Below, one piece after another: positions 17,011-25,490 of a stretch of 64,000 bases of DNA. Made by a program: the position numbers and the translations under genes. The notes under the pieces are model-generated. The model did not search any database. It saw only the letters and a program-made list of their open reading frames with translations, and had not been told where the DNA came from. The stretch covers positions 1-64,000 of the forward strand of contig NZ_BMQA01000015.1 in NCBI RefSeq assembly GCF_014647875.1, in the 5' to 3' direction. The first letter of the stretch is position 1. Each line of letters starts with the position of its first letter. This stretch comes from Streptomyces brasiliensis. GTDB taxonomy: Bacteria > Actinomycetota > Actinomycetes > Streptomycetales > Streptomycetaceae.

Positions 17011-18066
17011 GTTCGCGGTGAAACCGCACGCCGTGCACTGGAACCTCGCCTGAGTGACGCGGTTCTCCTTGGCTACGTGCCCGCATCCTCCGAGGCTGGG
17101 CGGGCACGTGCGGGAGGTGTTGCGGGGGTCCACCGGGATCACGCGGCGACCGGCACTCTCAGCCTTGTCCGCCAGGATCACCAGGAACTGCCCCCAACCC
17201 GCGTCCAGGATGCTCTTGTTCAGGCCGGCCTTGGCGGCGGCGCCGTTCGGGCGGAACGCGCCGTCCTGGTCCGGGTCGGGCTTGGGCGCAGCCGTCTTGG
17301 TCATGCCCGCCGTGTTCAGTCGCTCGTGCGCGATCACGTCGTGGTCGCGGATCAGCGCGCGAGCGGTCTTGTGGTGGAAGTCGAGACGCTTCCTGCGGGC
17401 CTTGGCGTACACGTTGGCGACCTTCCGCGCGGCGGCCCGGTGCGCCTTGGTCCGGCGGCGGGTGCGTTGGGGGAACGTCGCGAGGTGCCGCTGCGCCTCA
17501 GCCAGCTCCTGCGCCACCGTGCCGAGAAAGCGCGGGTTCGGCTCGTGCTCGCCTTCGGAGGCGGTCAGGAAGTGCGTGGTGCCCATGTCGATGCCGATGA
17601 CCGCGTCGGTGGGCGGCAGCTCCTCGGCAGGCACCTCGTCGCAGGCGAGGATGACGTACCAGCGCCTGCCTTCGCGTTTCACCGCGATCGTCTTGACGCG
17701 GCCCTGGACGGGCCGGTGCTGGTGGACCCGCACATGCCCCACGCCCTGCAGACGCAGCCGGGTCTGCGTGTCGTGCGGGGTGGAGTCCCAGCGGCAGCCG
17801 TCGCCGTCCCTGGGGAACACCACGGTGTCGAAGTGCCCGCTGCCCGTGAAACGGGGATAACCCGGCGTCTGCCGTGCCTTGACGCGCTGGAAGAACGCGG
17901 TGAACGCCTTGTCCAGGCGGCGCAGGGCCGCCTGCTGGAAGGCGAACGACCAGCGGCCCCGACGCTCGGGGTCGAACGCCCGGATCTCCTTCAACTGCCC
18001 GGACTGATCCCCGTACTTGACGCTCGTCTTCGACGGATGCCGGTAGGCGTCGCGGCGTTCTTCCGC
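16945..18066 (-). pseudogene. tnpB: TnpB RNA-guided nuclease, N-terminally truncated
   Basis: About 374 residues can be read. The RuvC parts are all present: VIGIDMGTTHFLTAS (first Asp), RDHDVIAHERLN (Glu) and the last Asp in FTANADHVGASNVL. The zinc ribbon is CPPSLGGCGH…CTACG. Homology begins around EERRDAYRHPSKTSVKYG, so roughly the first 45 residues, including the start and the beginning of the wedge domain, are missing. The frame stays open for another 60 codons, but those belong to the opposite-strand wbl gene. The catalytic half looks undamaged, so loss of the N-terminus is the only clear lesion. Confidence 0.8.
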
Positions 18067-18091
18067 AACGCCATCCCCGAATCGAATCCCC

Positions 18092-18109
18092 CACCGGCTG
18101 AAGCCGGTG
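18092..18109. repeat. Perfect hairpin upstream of the WhiB-like gene
   Basis: CACCGGCT and AGCCGGTG are exact complements with a two-base GA loop, preceded by AATCCC. It resembles the end hairpins of IS200/IS605-type elements and lies 21 bases before the wbl start, so it may affect that gene's leader. Confidence 0.5.
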
Positions 18110-18129
18110 CGCCACTCGAAAGGACTCTG

Positions 18130-18366
18130 ATGGACGACTGGCGCGACCTCGCGGCGTGCCGCGACGAGGACCCTGACCTCTTCTTCCCGATCAGCGACAC
18201 GGGCCGGTCGCTGGCGCAGACACGGCGGGCGAAGTCGGTCTGCCACCGATGTCCCGTCCGGGAGCCGTGTCTGCGATGGGCACTGCGGACCGGGCAGGCC
18301 GCGGGCATCTGGGGTGGCACGACGGAGGCGGAACGGCGGGTGTTCTCACGGCAGTCCACCGGCTGA
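18130..18366 (+). CDS. WhiB-like (Wbl) iron–sulfur regulator
   Basis: A 78-residue Wbl protein. The four cysteines that hold a [4Fe-4S] cluster are visible: one in LAACRDEDP and three in VCHRCPVREPC. The turn GIWGGTT and the basic tail EAERRVFSR follow, as in the family. Wbl proteins bind sigma factor region 4 and adjust transcription in response to redox or nitric oxide. The ATG is seven bases after AAAGGA. The truncated tnpB element lies directly upstream, so the native promoter may have been replaced. The subfamily (WblA, WblE and so on) cannot be fixed by eye. Confidence 0.88.
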   Translation: MDDWRDLAACRDEDPDLFFPISDTGRSLAQTRRAKSVCHRCPVREPCLRWALRTGQAAGIWGGTTEAERRVFSRQSTG

Positions 18367-18387
18367 ACGAACGGGAGTGGCGGACCG

Positions 18388-20211
18388 TCACCCGTCCTCC
18401 GGTGCGGGCGCGCCCGGCAGTCGTAGCGTGAACACGGCGCCCTCTCCCGGCTCGCTCGCCGCCTCGGCCGTACCACCGTGGGCGGCGACCAGGTGGCGGA
18501 CGATGGGCAGGCCGAGTCCGCTGCCGCCGGTGCGGCGGCTGCGGGACTTCTCGGCGCGCCAGAACCGGTCGAAGACGCGCGGCAGATCGTCGGGCGCGAT
18601 ACCGGTGCCGGTGTCGGTGACCGTGAACACCACCTGGCCGCCGTCCGGGTGGGCGGCCAGGGTGACGGTGCCGTCGGCGGGCGTGTGCCGCAGGGCGTTG
18701 GAGACGAGGTTGCCGAGCGCCTGCCGCATCCGTACCGGATCGGCGTCCAGCCAGGGGGTGTCCTCGGACCGAGTATGCAGGGTGACCCCGGCCGCGTCGG
18801 CGGCCACGCGGTGGGCGGCGGCGACCTGGTCGAGCAGTTCGTCGGCGCGGACCGGCTCGCGGTGCAGGCGCAGGGTGCCCGCGTCGGCGGCGGCCAGGTC
18901 CTGGAGGTCGTCGATGACCCGCTGGAGCACCAGCGCCTCGTCGTGCAGGGAGTCGAGCAGTGCGGGGTCGGGTTCGACGAGGCCGTCGCGGGTGACCTCG
19001 AGCCAGCCGCGGATGTTGGTGAGGGGACTGCGCAGTTCGTGGGCGATGTCGCTGACCATCGCCTTGCGCTGGGCCTCCAGGCGTTCACGGCGCTCGGCCA
19101 GGTCGTTGAACGCCTCGGCCAGGATCCCGGTCTCGTCCCGTGTGGTGACCGGCACCCGCACATGGAGTTCGGGTGGCTGCTGGGCGGCGGCGGTGAGGGC
19201 CCGCAGGGGGCGCACGAGGCGCGTGGCGACCAGGGCCGTGACGACGACGGTGACCGCGAGGACGAGACCAGCCGCGCCGACGACCTTGGCCTTGTTGGCC
19301 GGTGACATGTCGAACCGGGCACTGGGCTGGTCGCCGATGCCGAGGAACAACTCGGCCACGGGGGCGACGTACGGGTCGAGTTGGGTGCGGTGCGCGCTGT
19401 CGATGCAGCTCTGTACGGTCCGCATGTCGGCGGCGTCACCGGCCTTGGCGTATTTGGCGGCGAAGCGGCTCGCGTCGGTGTGGCCCTTCGGGTCGAACGC
19501 GAGGAAGAGCGGTGCGTCGCCGTCGAGTCCCTTGCGGTTCAGACAGGAGCGGGTGCCCTCGGTCAGCCCGTCGAGGGCCTTCTGCTCGATGGGTGTCGGG
19601 TTGTTCAGCTCGTAGCCGCACTCCGTCGGGAAGTAGCCCGTGGGCTGTTCACCGTCGGGGTCGGTGAGATAGGGGCGACCTGCCGGGGTGTGCGCGATCT
19701 TCGTCTCGAGGCCGGAGCGGTCGTAGCAGACCCGGCGCTTCCTGGCGACCGCGTCCAGTCGCTCGCGTTCCTTCGCGGTGAGCCGGTACGGGCCCACCGC
19801 CCGGGGGTCGATGCCGCTGAGCTGGGCGCCGGACTCGGTGTAGGTGTCGGTGTGCAGAGGGTCGACGGTGGCGGCGGGACGTGGTGGCAGGGAGGTGCCG
19901 CGCGGCGCGGAGTCGGCGAGGGGCACGCGGTCGCCGGTGGTCAGGGCGACGCGCCGGCCGGTCTGCGCGGCCAGGACGCTGACGGTGTGCTGGACGCCCG
20001 TCCAGTCGCGGTGCGTGGCCGCGTACCCGCTGAGCCGGGCGAGGATGCTGTTGTCGGCGGCCAGGTCCTGGCCCTGTTCCTCACGCAGGGCACTGGTGGT
20101 CGTGGTGACGGCCAGCCAGGCGGTCGCCGCGACGGAGCACACCGCTATGAGCACCGAGGTGATGAGCATCCGGACCAACAGCCGCTTGCGCAGCGGTATC
20201 CGGGGCTTCAC
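18388..20211 (-). CDS. Sensor histidine kinase
   Basis: A 607-residue membrane kinase. One helix near residues 15-35 and another near 350-372 bracket an extracytoplasmic domain of about 310 residues. This is followed by a HAMP linker, the phosphorylated histidine in SDIAHELRSPLTN, and the ATPase boxes NLVSNALRHTP, DTGTGIAPDDL and GGSGLGLPIV. The outer domain contains four cysteines (RRVCYDR, TECGYEL, RSCLNRK, QSCIDS), unusual for Streptomyces sensors and able to form two disulfides. The GTG start overlaps the stop of the upstream response regulator (GTGA), so the two are translated together. The signal sensed is unknown. Confidence 0.9.
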   Translation of the reverse strand: MKPRIPLRKRLLVRMLITSVLIAVCSVAATAWLAVTTTTSALREEQGQDLAADNSILARLSGYAATHRDWTGVQHTVSVLAAQTGRRVALTTGDRVPLADSAPRGTSLPPRPAATVDPLHTDTYTESGAQLSGIDPRAVGPYRLTAKERERLDAVARKRRVCYDRSGLETKIAHTPAGRPYLTDPDGEQPTGYFPTECGYELNNPTPIEQKALDGLTEGTRSCLNRKGLDGDAPLFLAFDPKGHTDASRFAAKYAKAGDAADMRTVQSCIDSAHRTQLDPYVAPVAELFLGIGDQPSARFDMSPANKAKVVGAAGLVLAVTVVVTALVATRLVRPLRALTAAAQQPPELHVRVPVTTRDETGILAEAFNDLAERRERLEAQRKAMVSDIAHELRSPLTNIRGWLEVTRDGLVEPDPALLDSLHDEALVLQRVIDDLQDLAAADAGTLRLHREPVRADELLDQVAAAHRVAADAAGVTLHTRSEDTPWLDADPVRMRQALGNLVSNALRHTPADGTVTLAAHPDGGQVVFTVTDTGTGIAPDDLPRVFDRFWRAEKSRSRRTGGSGLGLPIVRHLVAAHGGTAEAASEPGEGAVFTLRLPGAPAPEDG

Positions 20212-20918
20212 GGCCGACCGCCGCTGAGCTTGTAGCCGACCCCGAACACGGTGAGGAGCCGCGCCGGCTTGCGCGGGTCGGCCTCTATCTTGCGGCGGAG
20301 GTTCATGATGTGGACGTCGACGGCCCGTTCGGTGGAGGACCGGTCGAAGCCGCGGGTGCACTGGAGCAACTGCCGCCGGGAGAACACCCGGTCCGGCTCC
20401 CCGGCCATGGACAGCAGGATCTGGAACTCGGCCGGGGTGCACTCCACCGGCACACCGTCGCAGCGCACCTCGTGCCGGACCGGGTCGACGGATATCCCGG
20501 CGGCGCGTACCGCGGGATCGTCGGGCGTGTCGGCGGCGGTGCGTCCGCTGCGGCGCAGGACGGTGCGGATGCGGGCCATCAGCTCGCGCGGGCTGTACGG
20601 CTTGGTCATGTAGTCGTCGGCGCCCAGTTCCAGGCCGAGCAGCACGTCGTCCTCGTCGGAGCGGGCGGTCAGCATCAGCACGGGGATGTCGACCTGCCCC
20701 TCGGCGCCGCCGCGCAGCACCCGGCACACGCCGAAGCCGTCGATCACCGGGAGCATCAGATCGAGGACGACGAGGTCGGGCCGCAGTCTACGGGCGGCGT
20801 CCAGCGCCGCCGCACCGTCGTGGACCACGGTGGCGGTATGGCCCTCCGCCAGCAGCGAGCGGCGTATGAGTTCGGCCTGCATCTCGTCGTCCTCGGCGAC
20901 CAGCACATGTGCACACAC
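20208..20918 (-). CDS. OmpR-family response regulator
   Basis: A 236-residue regulator. The receiver domain has the acidic pocket VAEDDEMQ, the phosphorylated Asp in DLVVLDLMLPVIDGF and the conserved Lys in DDYMTKPYSP. The winged-helix output domain follows (ECTPAEFQILLSM, then ERAVDVHIMNLRRKIE and LLTVFGVGYKL). The GTG start was chosen because the receiver fold begins directly after it; another GTG nine bases in is possible. It is the first gene of the kinase operon and is phosphorylated by the downstream kinase. Confidence 0.93.
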   Translation of the reverse strand: MCAHVLVAEDDEMQAELIRRSLLAEGHTATVVHDGAAALDAARRLRPDLVVLDLMLPVIDGFGVCRVLRGGAEGQVDIPVLMLTARSDEDDVLLGLELGADDYMTKPYSPRELMARIRTVLRRSGRTAADTPDDPAVRAAGISVDPVRHEVRCDGVPVECTPAEFQILLSMAGEPDRVFSRRQLLQCTRGFDRSSTERAVDVHIMNLRRKIEADPRKPARLLTVFGVGYKLSGGRP

Positions 20919-20928
20919 GCGGCGGATC

Positions 20929-21696
20929 CTAAGCCGCTCGGTCGGCGAGCAGGTCGGCGTACCCCAAGACGACGACCGGATGCCGGTCCGGGTCGAGGGT
21001 GCGCAGCAGCTGTTTCATGTGCGCCTTGGCGAGGCTGACGCAGCCGTGGGTGGGGCCGCCGTGGTCGACGTGCAGCCAGATGCCGCCGCCCCGCTTCGCG
21101 CCGAGGGGGCGGGTCCAGTCGAGCGGCGAGGTTCCGGGCTTGCGGTTGTAGTCGATGGCGATGACGTAGTCGAACGACCCGGCGAGCGGCTCGCCCTCGA
21201 AGCCGGTGCCGGGCGAGTAGAACCCGCCGGAGTGGTGGTACGGCAGCCGGCTGCCGGGGTCGCGGAGCAGTCCGCCTGCGTCGCTGAGGGTGTAGATCCC
21301 GTTCGGCGTGCGCAGGTCACCGCCCATGTGGTGGTCGCTCCAGCCACGCAGGGCGGTGTGCGCGGGCCAGTCGGGGCCGGCCCGCCAGCCGAGTGCGGTG
21401 CGCTCGTACAGGACGACCGTGGAGCGCGAGGAGTCCTTGCCGCGCCCGGCGACCACGACGACCTGTCGGGCGCTGCCGGGTATGGCTGCCGCCGTTCTGG
21501 GGCCCAGGCCGGGTATTCGCTCGGGTGCCGCCTCCGCGGAGAGTTCCGGTGCCGGGGGCGCCGACGCGTGTGTGGTGGGTGCCGGGTGCGGTGCCGCCGC
21601 CGGGCCCGCCCCGCGCGTGGTCGCTTCCACGCCGCCACAACCGCTGAGCAGGAAGGGTCCCGCCAACAGCGTGACCGCGGTTCTGCGAGTGATCAT
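20929..21696 (-). CDS. L,D-transpeptidase-family lipoprotein
   Basis: A 255-residue secreted protein. It begins with ITRR and a hydrophobic stretch ending in the lipobox LLSGC, so it should be lipid-anchored outside the membrane. The C-terminal half is a YkuD-type catalytic domain with HVDHGGPTHGCVSLAK, containing the catalytic Cys and His, and GIYTLSDAGG upstream. Such enzymes make 3-3 crosslinks in peptidoglycan or attach proteins to it. A Pro/Ala-rich linker (residues 30-60) joins anchor and domain. It lies directly upstream of the response regulator gene, 10 bp away on the same strand, which may place it in that regulon. Confidence 0.85.
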   Translation of the reverse strand: MITRRTAVTLLAGPFLLSGCGGVEATTRGAGPAAAPHPAPTTHASAPPAPELSAEAAPERIPGLGPRTAAAIPGSARQVVVVAGRGKDSSRSTVVLYERTALGWRAGPDWPAHTALRGWSDHHMGGDLRTPNGIYTLSDAGGLLRDPGSRLPYHHSGGFYSPGTGFEGEPLAGSFDYVIAIDYNRKPGTSPLDWTRPLGAKRGGGIWLHVDHGGPTHGCVSLAKAHMKQLLRTLDPDRHPVVVLGYADLLADRAA

Positions 21697-21737
21697 ACGT
21701 CGACCTTCGCCGACAGTTGTTTGGAACCGGTCAGGTT

Positions 21738-23168
21738 CTAGGCTCTGTTCGGCTTCCCGCGCTCGTACAGCCAAATCCTGAACAGAGACTGCAAGTTCTT
21801 CCCGGACACCCGCTCGGCCAGGTGCGTGAACTGTGCGGTCGTACCGTGCGCGTTGTGGTGCTCGGCGGCCCAGGCGCGCAGGATCCGGAAGAACGCCGGG
21901 TCCCCGACGGCCTTGCGCAGCTCGTGCAGGACCATGGCGCCCCGGTCGTAGACGGGTGTGCCGAAGATGTTCGCGCCGGTACCGGGGTCGCCGGGCGGGA
22001 ACTCCCACAGACCGTCGCTCACCGGACGGGCGTACAGCGCGTCGAAGGCCTTCTGGGCGCTCGCGCCGCCGTGCTGCTCGCTGTAGAGCCACTCGGCGTA
22101 CGTGGCGAAGCCCTCGTTGAGCCAGATGTCCTTCCAGGTGCTGAGGGAGACGGAGTCGCCGAACCACTGGTGGGCGCTCTCATGGACGAGGGTGGACAGG
22201 CTGGGTGCCGAGGCGTAGACGGGCCGGGTCTGGGTCTCCAGGGCGTAGCCGATGTCCGGGGCCCGGTCGACGATCGAGCCCGCGGCGCGGAACGGATAGG
22301 GGCCGAAGAGCCCGCTCTCCCACTCCAGGACGGACGGGAGCTTCTTCAGCACCGGCGCGGCGGCCTTCGCCTCGCGCGGGTCGACCGCGTTGTAGACCTG
22401 GATGCCGTCGCGGGTGGTGTACCGCTCGACGTCGAACTTTCCGACGGTGGCGGTGGCCAGGCAGGCGGCCATCGGCTCGGTCTGCCGCCAGCGGAAGGTG
22501 GTACGGCCGTGCGCGGTGTGCTGTCCGAGGAGGACGCCGTTGGCCACGGCGGTACGGCCCTGGGGGACGGTGATCGTGACGTCGTACGAGGACTTGTCCC
22601 CGGGGTGGCTGTTCGCCGGGAACCAGGTCATCGCACCCTGCGGCTCACCCGCGACGAACGCTCCGTCGTCGGTGGGGCTCCACCCGTCCGCCGAGCCGTC
22701 CGGATCGGTGACCGGTCTGGGGGTGCCCCGGTAGGTGACCGTGACCCGGAACTCCTGGCCCTGGCGCAGGGCGCGGCGTGGGGTGACGAGGAGTTCCTGG
22801 CCGTTTCGGCGGTGGCCGGCCGCGGCGTTGTCGACGGTGAGGCCGGTGACCTCGAGGCCCTTGAGGTCGAGGTCGAAACGGGTCAGGCGCTGGAGGGCGC
22901 GGGCCGTGAGCACCGCCGTGCCGTCGAGGTGGCGGGAGGCGGTGTCGTAGCGGAGCGTGAGGCCGTAGTGCCGGACGTGGTAGCCGCCGTTGCCGGAGAG
23001 CGGGAAGTACGGGTCCCCCGCCCCGGCCGAGCCGATGGTTCCGGCGGTTGCCGGTCCGGCGGCGAGCAGTGCGGCGACGGCGACCGGGACGGCGGCGCGG
23101 ACCGCCTCGCGGCGCAGGACGGTGCTGTGTCGTCGTGGTCCTGTGGCCTGTGCTCCGTTACGCGTCAC
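21738..23168 (-). CDS. Secreted M1-family metallopeptidase
   Basis: A 476-residue protein with an N-terminal signal peptide (basic start, then AAVPVAVAALLAAGPATAG). The gluzincin active site is HESAHQW at residues 329-335 with the third zinc ligand E352 in NEGFATYAEW. The GAMTWFPANSHPGDKSSYDV segment matches the M1 substrate-side domain. The family's GxMEN exopeptidase motif is not obvious, so it may be a variant with altered aminopeptidase activity. Length is half of a full M1 enzyme because the C-terminal helical domain is reduced. It would act on peptides outside the cell. Confidence 0.88.
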   Translation of the reverse strand: MTRNGAQATGPRRHSTVLRREAVRAAVPVAVAALLAAGPATAGTIGSAGAGDPYFPLSGNGGYHVRHYGLTLRYDTASRHLDGTAVLTARALQRLTRFDLDLKGLEVTGLTVDNAAAGHRRNGQELLVTPRRALRQGQEFRVTVTYRGTPRPVTDPDGSADGWSPTDDGAFVAGEPQGAMTWFPANSHPGDKSSYDVTITVPQGRTAVANGVLLGQHTAHGRTTFRWRQTEPMAACLATATVGKFDVERYTTRDGIQVYNAVDPREAKAAAPVLKKLPSVLEWESGLFGPYPFRAAGSIVDRAPDIGYALETQTRPVYASAPSLSTLVHESAHQWFGDSVSLSTWKDIWLNEGFATYAEWLYSEQHGGASAQKAFDALYARPVSDGLWEFPPGDPGTGANIFGTPVYDRGAMVLHELRKAVGDPAFFRILRAWAAEHHNAHGTTAQFTHLAERVSGKNLQSLFRIWLYERGKPNRA

Positions 23169-23381
23169 ATGGGCTCCCTGGGTCGTCGGGGGCTTTCCGG
23201 GTCATCCGGGTCCTGCTGGGTCCTCGGGAGACGGCCGACGGCAGACCTTCCTCAGCCTAGGCTCCGACCCGGTCCGCGCGCCGCCCACGTTCCGGTCGAG
23301 TCACCCCGCGTCGCCGACCGGCCGGGCGGCTTCGCGGCAGTACGCTCGCGGCACCGTCCACGACCCGAGAGGGGACCCACC

Positions 23382-23732
23382 GTGACCGTCCGCGTACGCC
23401 GGATCTACGACGAGCCCGAACCCGACGACGGCCTGCGCGTCCTGGTCGACCGGCTCTGGCCGCGCGGCGTCGCCAAGGACGCGGTGCACGTGGACGAGTG
23501 GCCGAAGGGCCTCACCCCGTCCACGGAACTGCGCCACTGGTACCACGCGGGCGACGGCTCCTACGAGGAGTTCCGGCGCCGGTACGAGGCGGAGCTGACG
23601 GCCCCCGAGGCCGCCGAACTCCTCGCCCGCCTGCGGGAGTCGGCGCGCAAGGGCCCGGTCACTCTGCTGACCGCGTCCAAGAGACCGGCGGAGAGCCACG
23701 CGTCGGTGCTGGAAGGGCTGGTGCGGGACTGA
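23382..23732 (+). CDS. DUF488 family protein
   Basis: A 116-residue protein with the features of DUF488: VRVRRIYDEPEPDDGLRVLV, then DRLWPRGVAKD, ELRHWYHAG and a C-terminal VTLLTASK. Biochemical function of the family is unknown; its fold is small and cytoplasmic. GTG is the start, with GAGAGGGGA upstream, and the longer in-frame extension overlaps antisense to the M1 peptidase. Nearby genes give no functional clue. Confidence 0.85.
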   Translation: MTVRVRRIYDEPEPDDGLRVLVDRLWPRGVAKDAVHVDEWPKGLTPSTELRHWYHAGDGSYEEFRRRYEAELTAPEAAELLARLRESARKGPVTLLTASKRPAESHASVLEGLVRD

Positions 23733-23799
23733 GGGCACGGCCGAGGGCACCGCTGTCTCCCGCACTGTGCCGTCCCCGGCCCTGGCGTGAGCCGACGGC

Positions 23800-25473
23800 T
23801 CACCCCGTCTGCTGCGCCGCCGCCCTGCCCGCAGCCCGTCCCGAGAACAGGCAGCCGCCCAGGAACGTGCCCTCCAGGGCGTTGTAGCCGTGGACGCCGC
23901 CGCCGCCGAAGCCCGCCACCTCGCCCGCCGCGTACAGGCCGCCGACGGGCTGCCCGTCGGCGGCGAGGGCGCGGGAGTCCAGGTCGGTCTGGATGCCGCC
24001 GAGGGTCTTGCGGGTGAGGACGTGCAGCTTGACGCCGATGAGCGGGCCGGCCGCCGGGTCGAGGATGCGGTGCGGAGTGGCCACGCGGCCGAGACGGTCG
24101 CCGATGTAGCGGCGGGCGTTGCGGATGCCCTGGATCTGGGAGTCCTTGCTGTAGGGGTTGGCGAGCTGCAGATCGCGGGCCTCGATCTGACGGCGCACCT
24201 CGGCCGCGTCGAGGAGCGGCTTGTCGGTCAGCGCGTTCATCTTCTCGACGAGCCGTTCCAGGGTGCCGGCGGTCACGAAGTCGGCGCCGTGCCGCACGAA
24301 GTCCTGTACCGGTCCGGGCGCGCCCTTGCCGAGCAGCCGGTCGCGCAGCACCGCCTTGCGGTCCTTGGCGGTGATGTCCGGGTTCTGCTCGGAGCCGGAC
24401 AGCGCGAACTCCTTCTCGATGATCTTCCGGGTGAGGATGAACCAGGAGTGGTCGTGGCCCGTGAGGTCCTCGGTGGTGCGCAGGTACTTGAGCGTGTTGA
24501 GGGTGTCGTACCCCGGCAGGCAGGGGTCGGGCAGCCGGCGGCCGAGCGCGTCGAGCCACATCGAGGAGGGACCGGGCAGGATGCGGATGCCGTGGCCTGG
24601 CCAGACGGGGTTCCAGTTCTGCAGGCCCTCGGTGTAGTGCCACATGCGGTCCCGGTTGACCAGCCGTACGCCCGCCTCGGCGCTGATGTCCAGCATCCGG
24701 CCGTCGACGTAGGCGGGGACGCCGGTGACCATCTCGGCGGGCGGGGTGCCGAGCCGTTCGGGCCAGTGGCGGCGGACGATGTCGTGGTTGGCGCCGATGC
24801 CGCCACTGGTCACGATCACTGCCTGGGCGGTGAGTTCGAAGTCGCCGGTGCGGTCACGGTTGGAGGCGGCGCCGCGCGGTGCGTCGTCGGGGGCCAGGAC
24901 GGTGCCGCGCACCCCGCGCGCCTCGCCGTCCTCGACGATCAGTTCGTCCACCTGGTGGCGGTGGTGGAAGGTGAGCAGCCCGTCACGCGCGGCCTGCCGG
25001 GCATGGTTCACGAAGGGTTCCACGACGCCGGTGCCGGTGCCCCAGGCGATGTGGAAGCGCGGTACGGAGTTGCCGTGCCCGCCCGCGCGCAGGTCACCGC
25101 GCTCGGCCCAGCCGACGGTGGGCAACAGGTCGATGCCGTGCCCGGCCAGCCAGGACCGCTTCTCGCCGGCCGCCCACTCGACGTAGGCACGCGCCCAGCG
25201 CACCGCCCAGGAGTCCTCGTCCTCGGTCCGGTCGAAGCGGGCGCTGCCCTGCCAGTCGTTCCAGGCGAGTTCGAAGGAGTCCTTGATGCCGAGGCGGCGC
25301 TGCTCCGGGGAGCCGACGAGGAACAGCCCGCCGAAGGACCAGAACGCCTGGCCGCCGAGGTTGGCGGCGTTCTCCTGGTCGACCAGGGCGACGCGCCTGC
25401 CCCGGCTGGTGAGTTCGTGCGCGGCGACCAGGCCGGCGAGGCCCGCTCCGACGACGATGACGTCCGCGTCCAT
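23800..25473 (-). CDS. FAD-binding dehydrogenase, 3-ketosteroid dehydrogenase-like
   Basis: A 557-residue flavoprotein. The dinucleotide-binding motif is VIVVGAGLAGLVAAHEL at the N-terminus, and the C-terminus ends GLYAAGEVAGFGGGGVHGYNALEGTFLGGCLFSGR, the FAD-closing segment typical of the succinate dehydrogenase/3-ketosteroid 1-dehydrogenase superfamily. Members oxidise C–C bonds next to carbonyls. It sits 17 bp downstream of a TetR gene on the same strand, so that regulator very likely controls it. The substrate is not assigned; steroid is only one possibility. Confidence 0.85.
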   Translation of the reverse strand: MDADVIVVGAGLAGLVAAHELTSRGRRVALVDQENAANLGGQAFWSFGGLFLVGSPEQRRLGIKDSFELAWNDWQGSARFDRTEDEDSWAVRWARAYVEWAAGEKRSWLAGHGIDLLPTVGWAERGDLRAGGHGNSVPRFHIAWGTGTGVVEPFVNHARQAARDGLLTFHHRHQVDELIVEDGEARGVRGTVLAPDDAPRGAASNRDRTGDFELTAQAVIVTSGGIGANHDIVRRHWPERLGTPPAEMVTGVPAYVDGRMLDISAEAGVRLVNRDRMWHYTEGLQNWNPVWPGHGIRILPGPSSMWLDALGRRLPDPCLPGYDTLNTLKYLRTTEDLTGHDHSWFILTRKIIEKEFALSGSEQNPDITAKDRKAVLRDRLLGKGAPGPVQDFVRHGADFVTAGTLERLVEKMNALTDKPLLDAAEVRRQIEARDLQLANPYSKDSQIQGIRNARRYIGDRLGRVATPHRILDPAAGPLIGVKLHVLTRKTLGGIQTDLDSRALAADGQPVGGLYAAGEVAGFGGGGVHGYNALEGTFLGGCLFSGRAAGRAAAQQTG

Positions 25474-25490
25474 ACGTCCGTTTTCCTTCC

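Larger units (their letters stand above)
16897..18109 (-). mobile_element. IS200/IS605-type element remnant carrying only tnpB
   Basis: A decayed single-gene element. The right end, just after the tnpB stop, holds a hairpin with arms CCACC-CAGGA (16903-16912) and TCCTG-GGTGG (16931-16944) and a GAGTCAC end when read on the minus strand, like many Streptomyces tnpB right ends. The left side lacks the first part of tnpB and no tnpA is present. The other boundary is uncertain; I place it at the hairpin 18092-18109. Without TnpA this copy cannot mobilise itself. Confidence 0.6.

Noticed and set aside
18066..18100. tRNA T-arm-like sequence (GATTCGATTCGGGG on the minus strand)
   Set aside because: No anticodon arm, D-arm or acceptor pairing can be made around it.
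23561..24643. Minus-strand frame across the DUF488 and flavin dehydrogenase genes
   Set aside because: It is a shifted-frame shadow of the dehydrogenase with arginine/proline-rich content and no motif.
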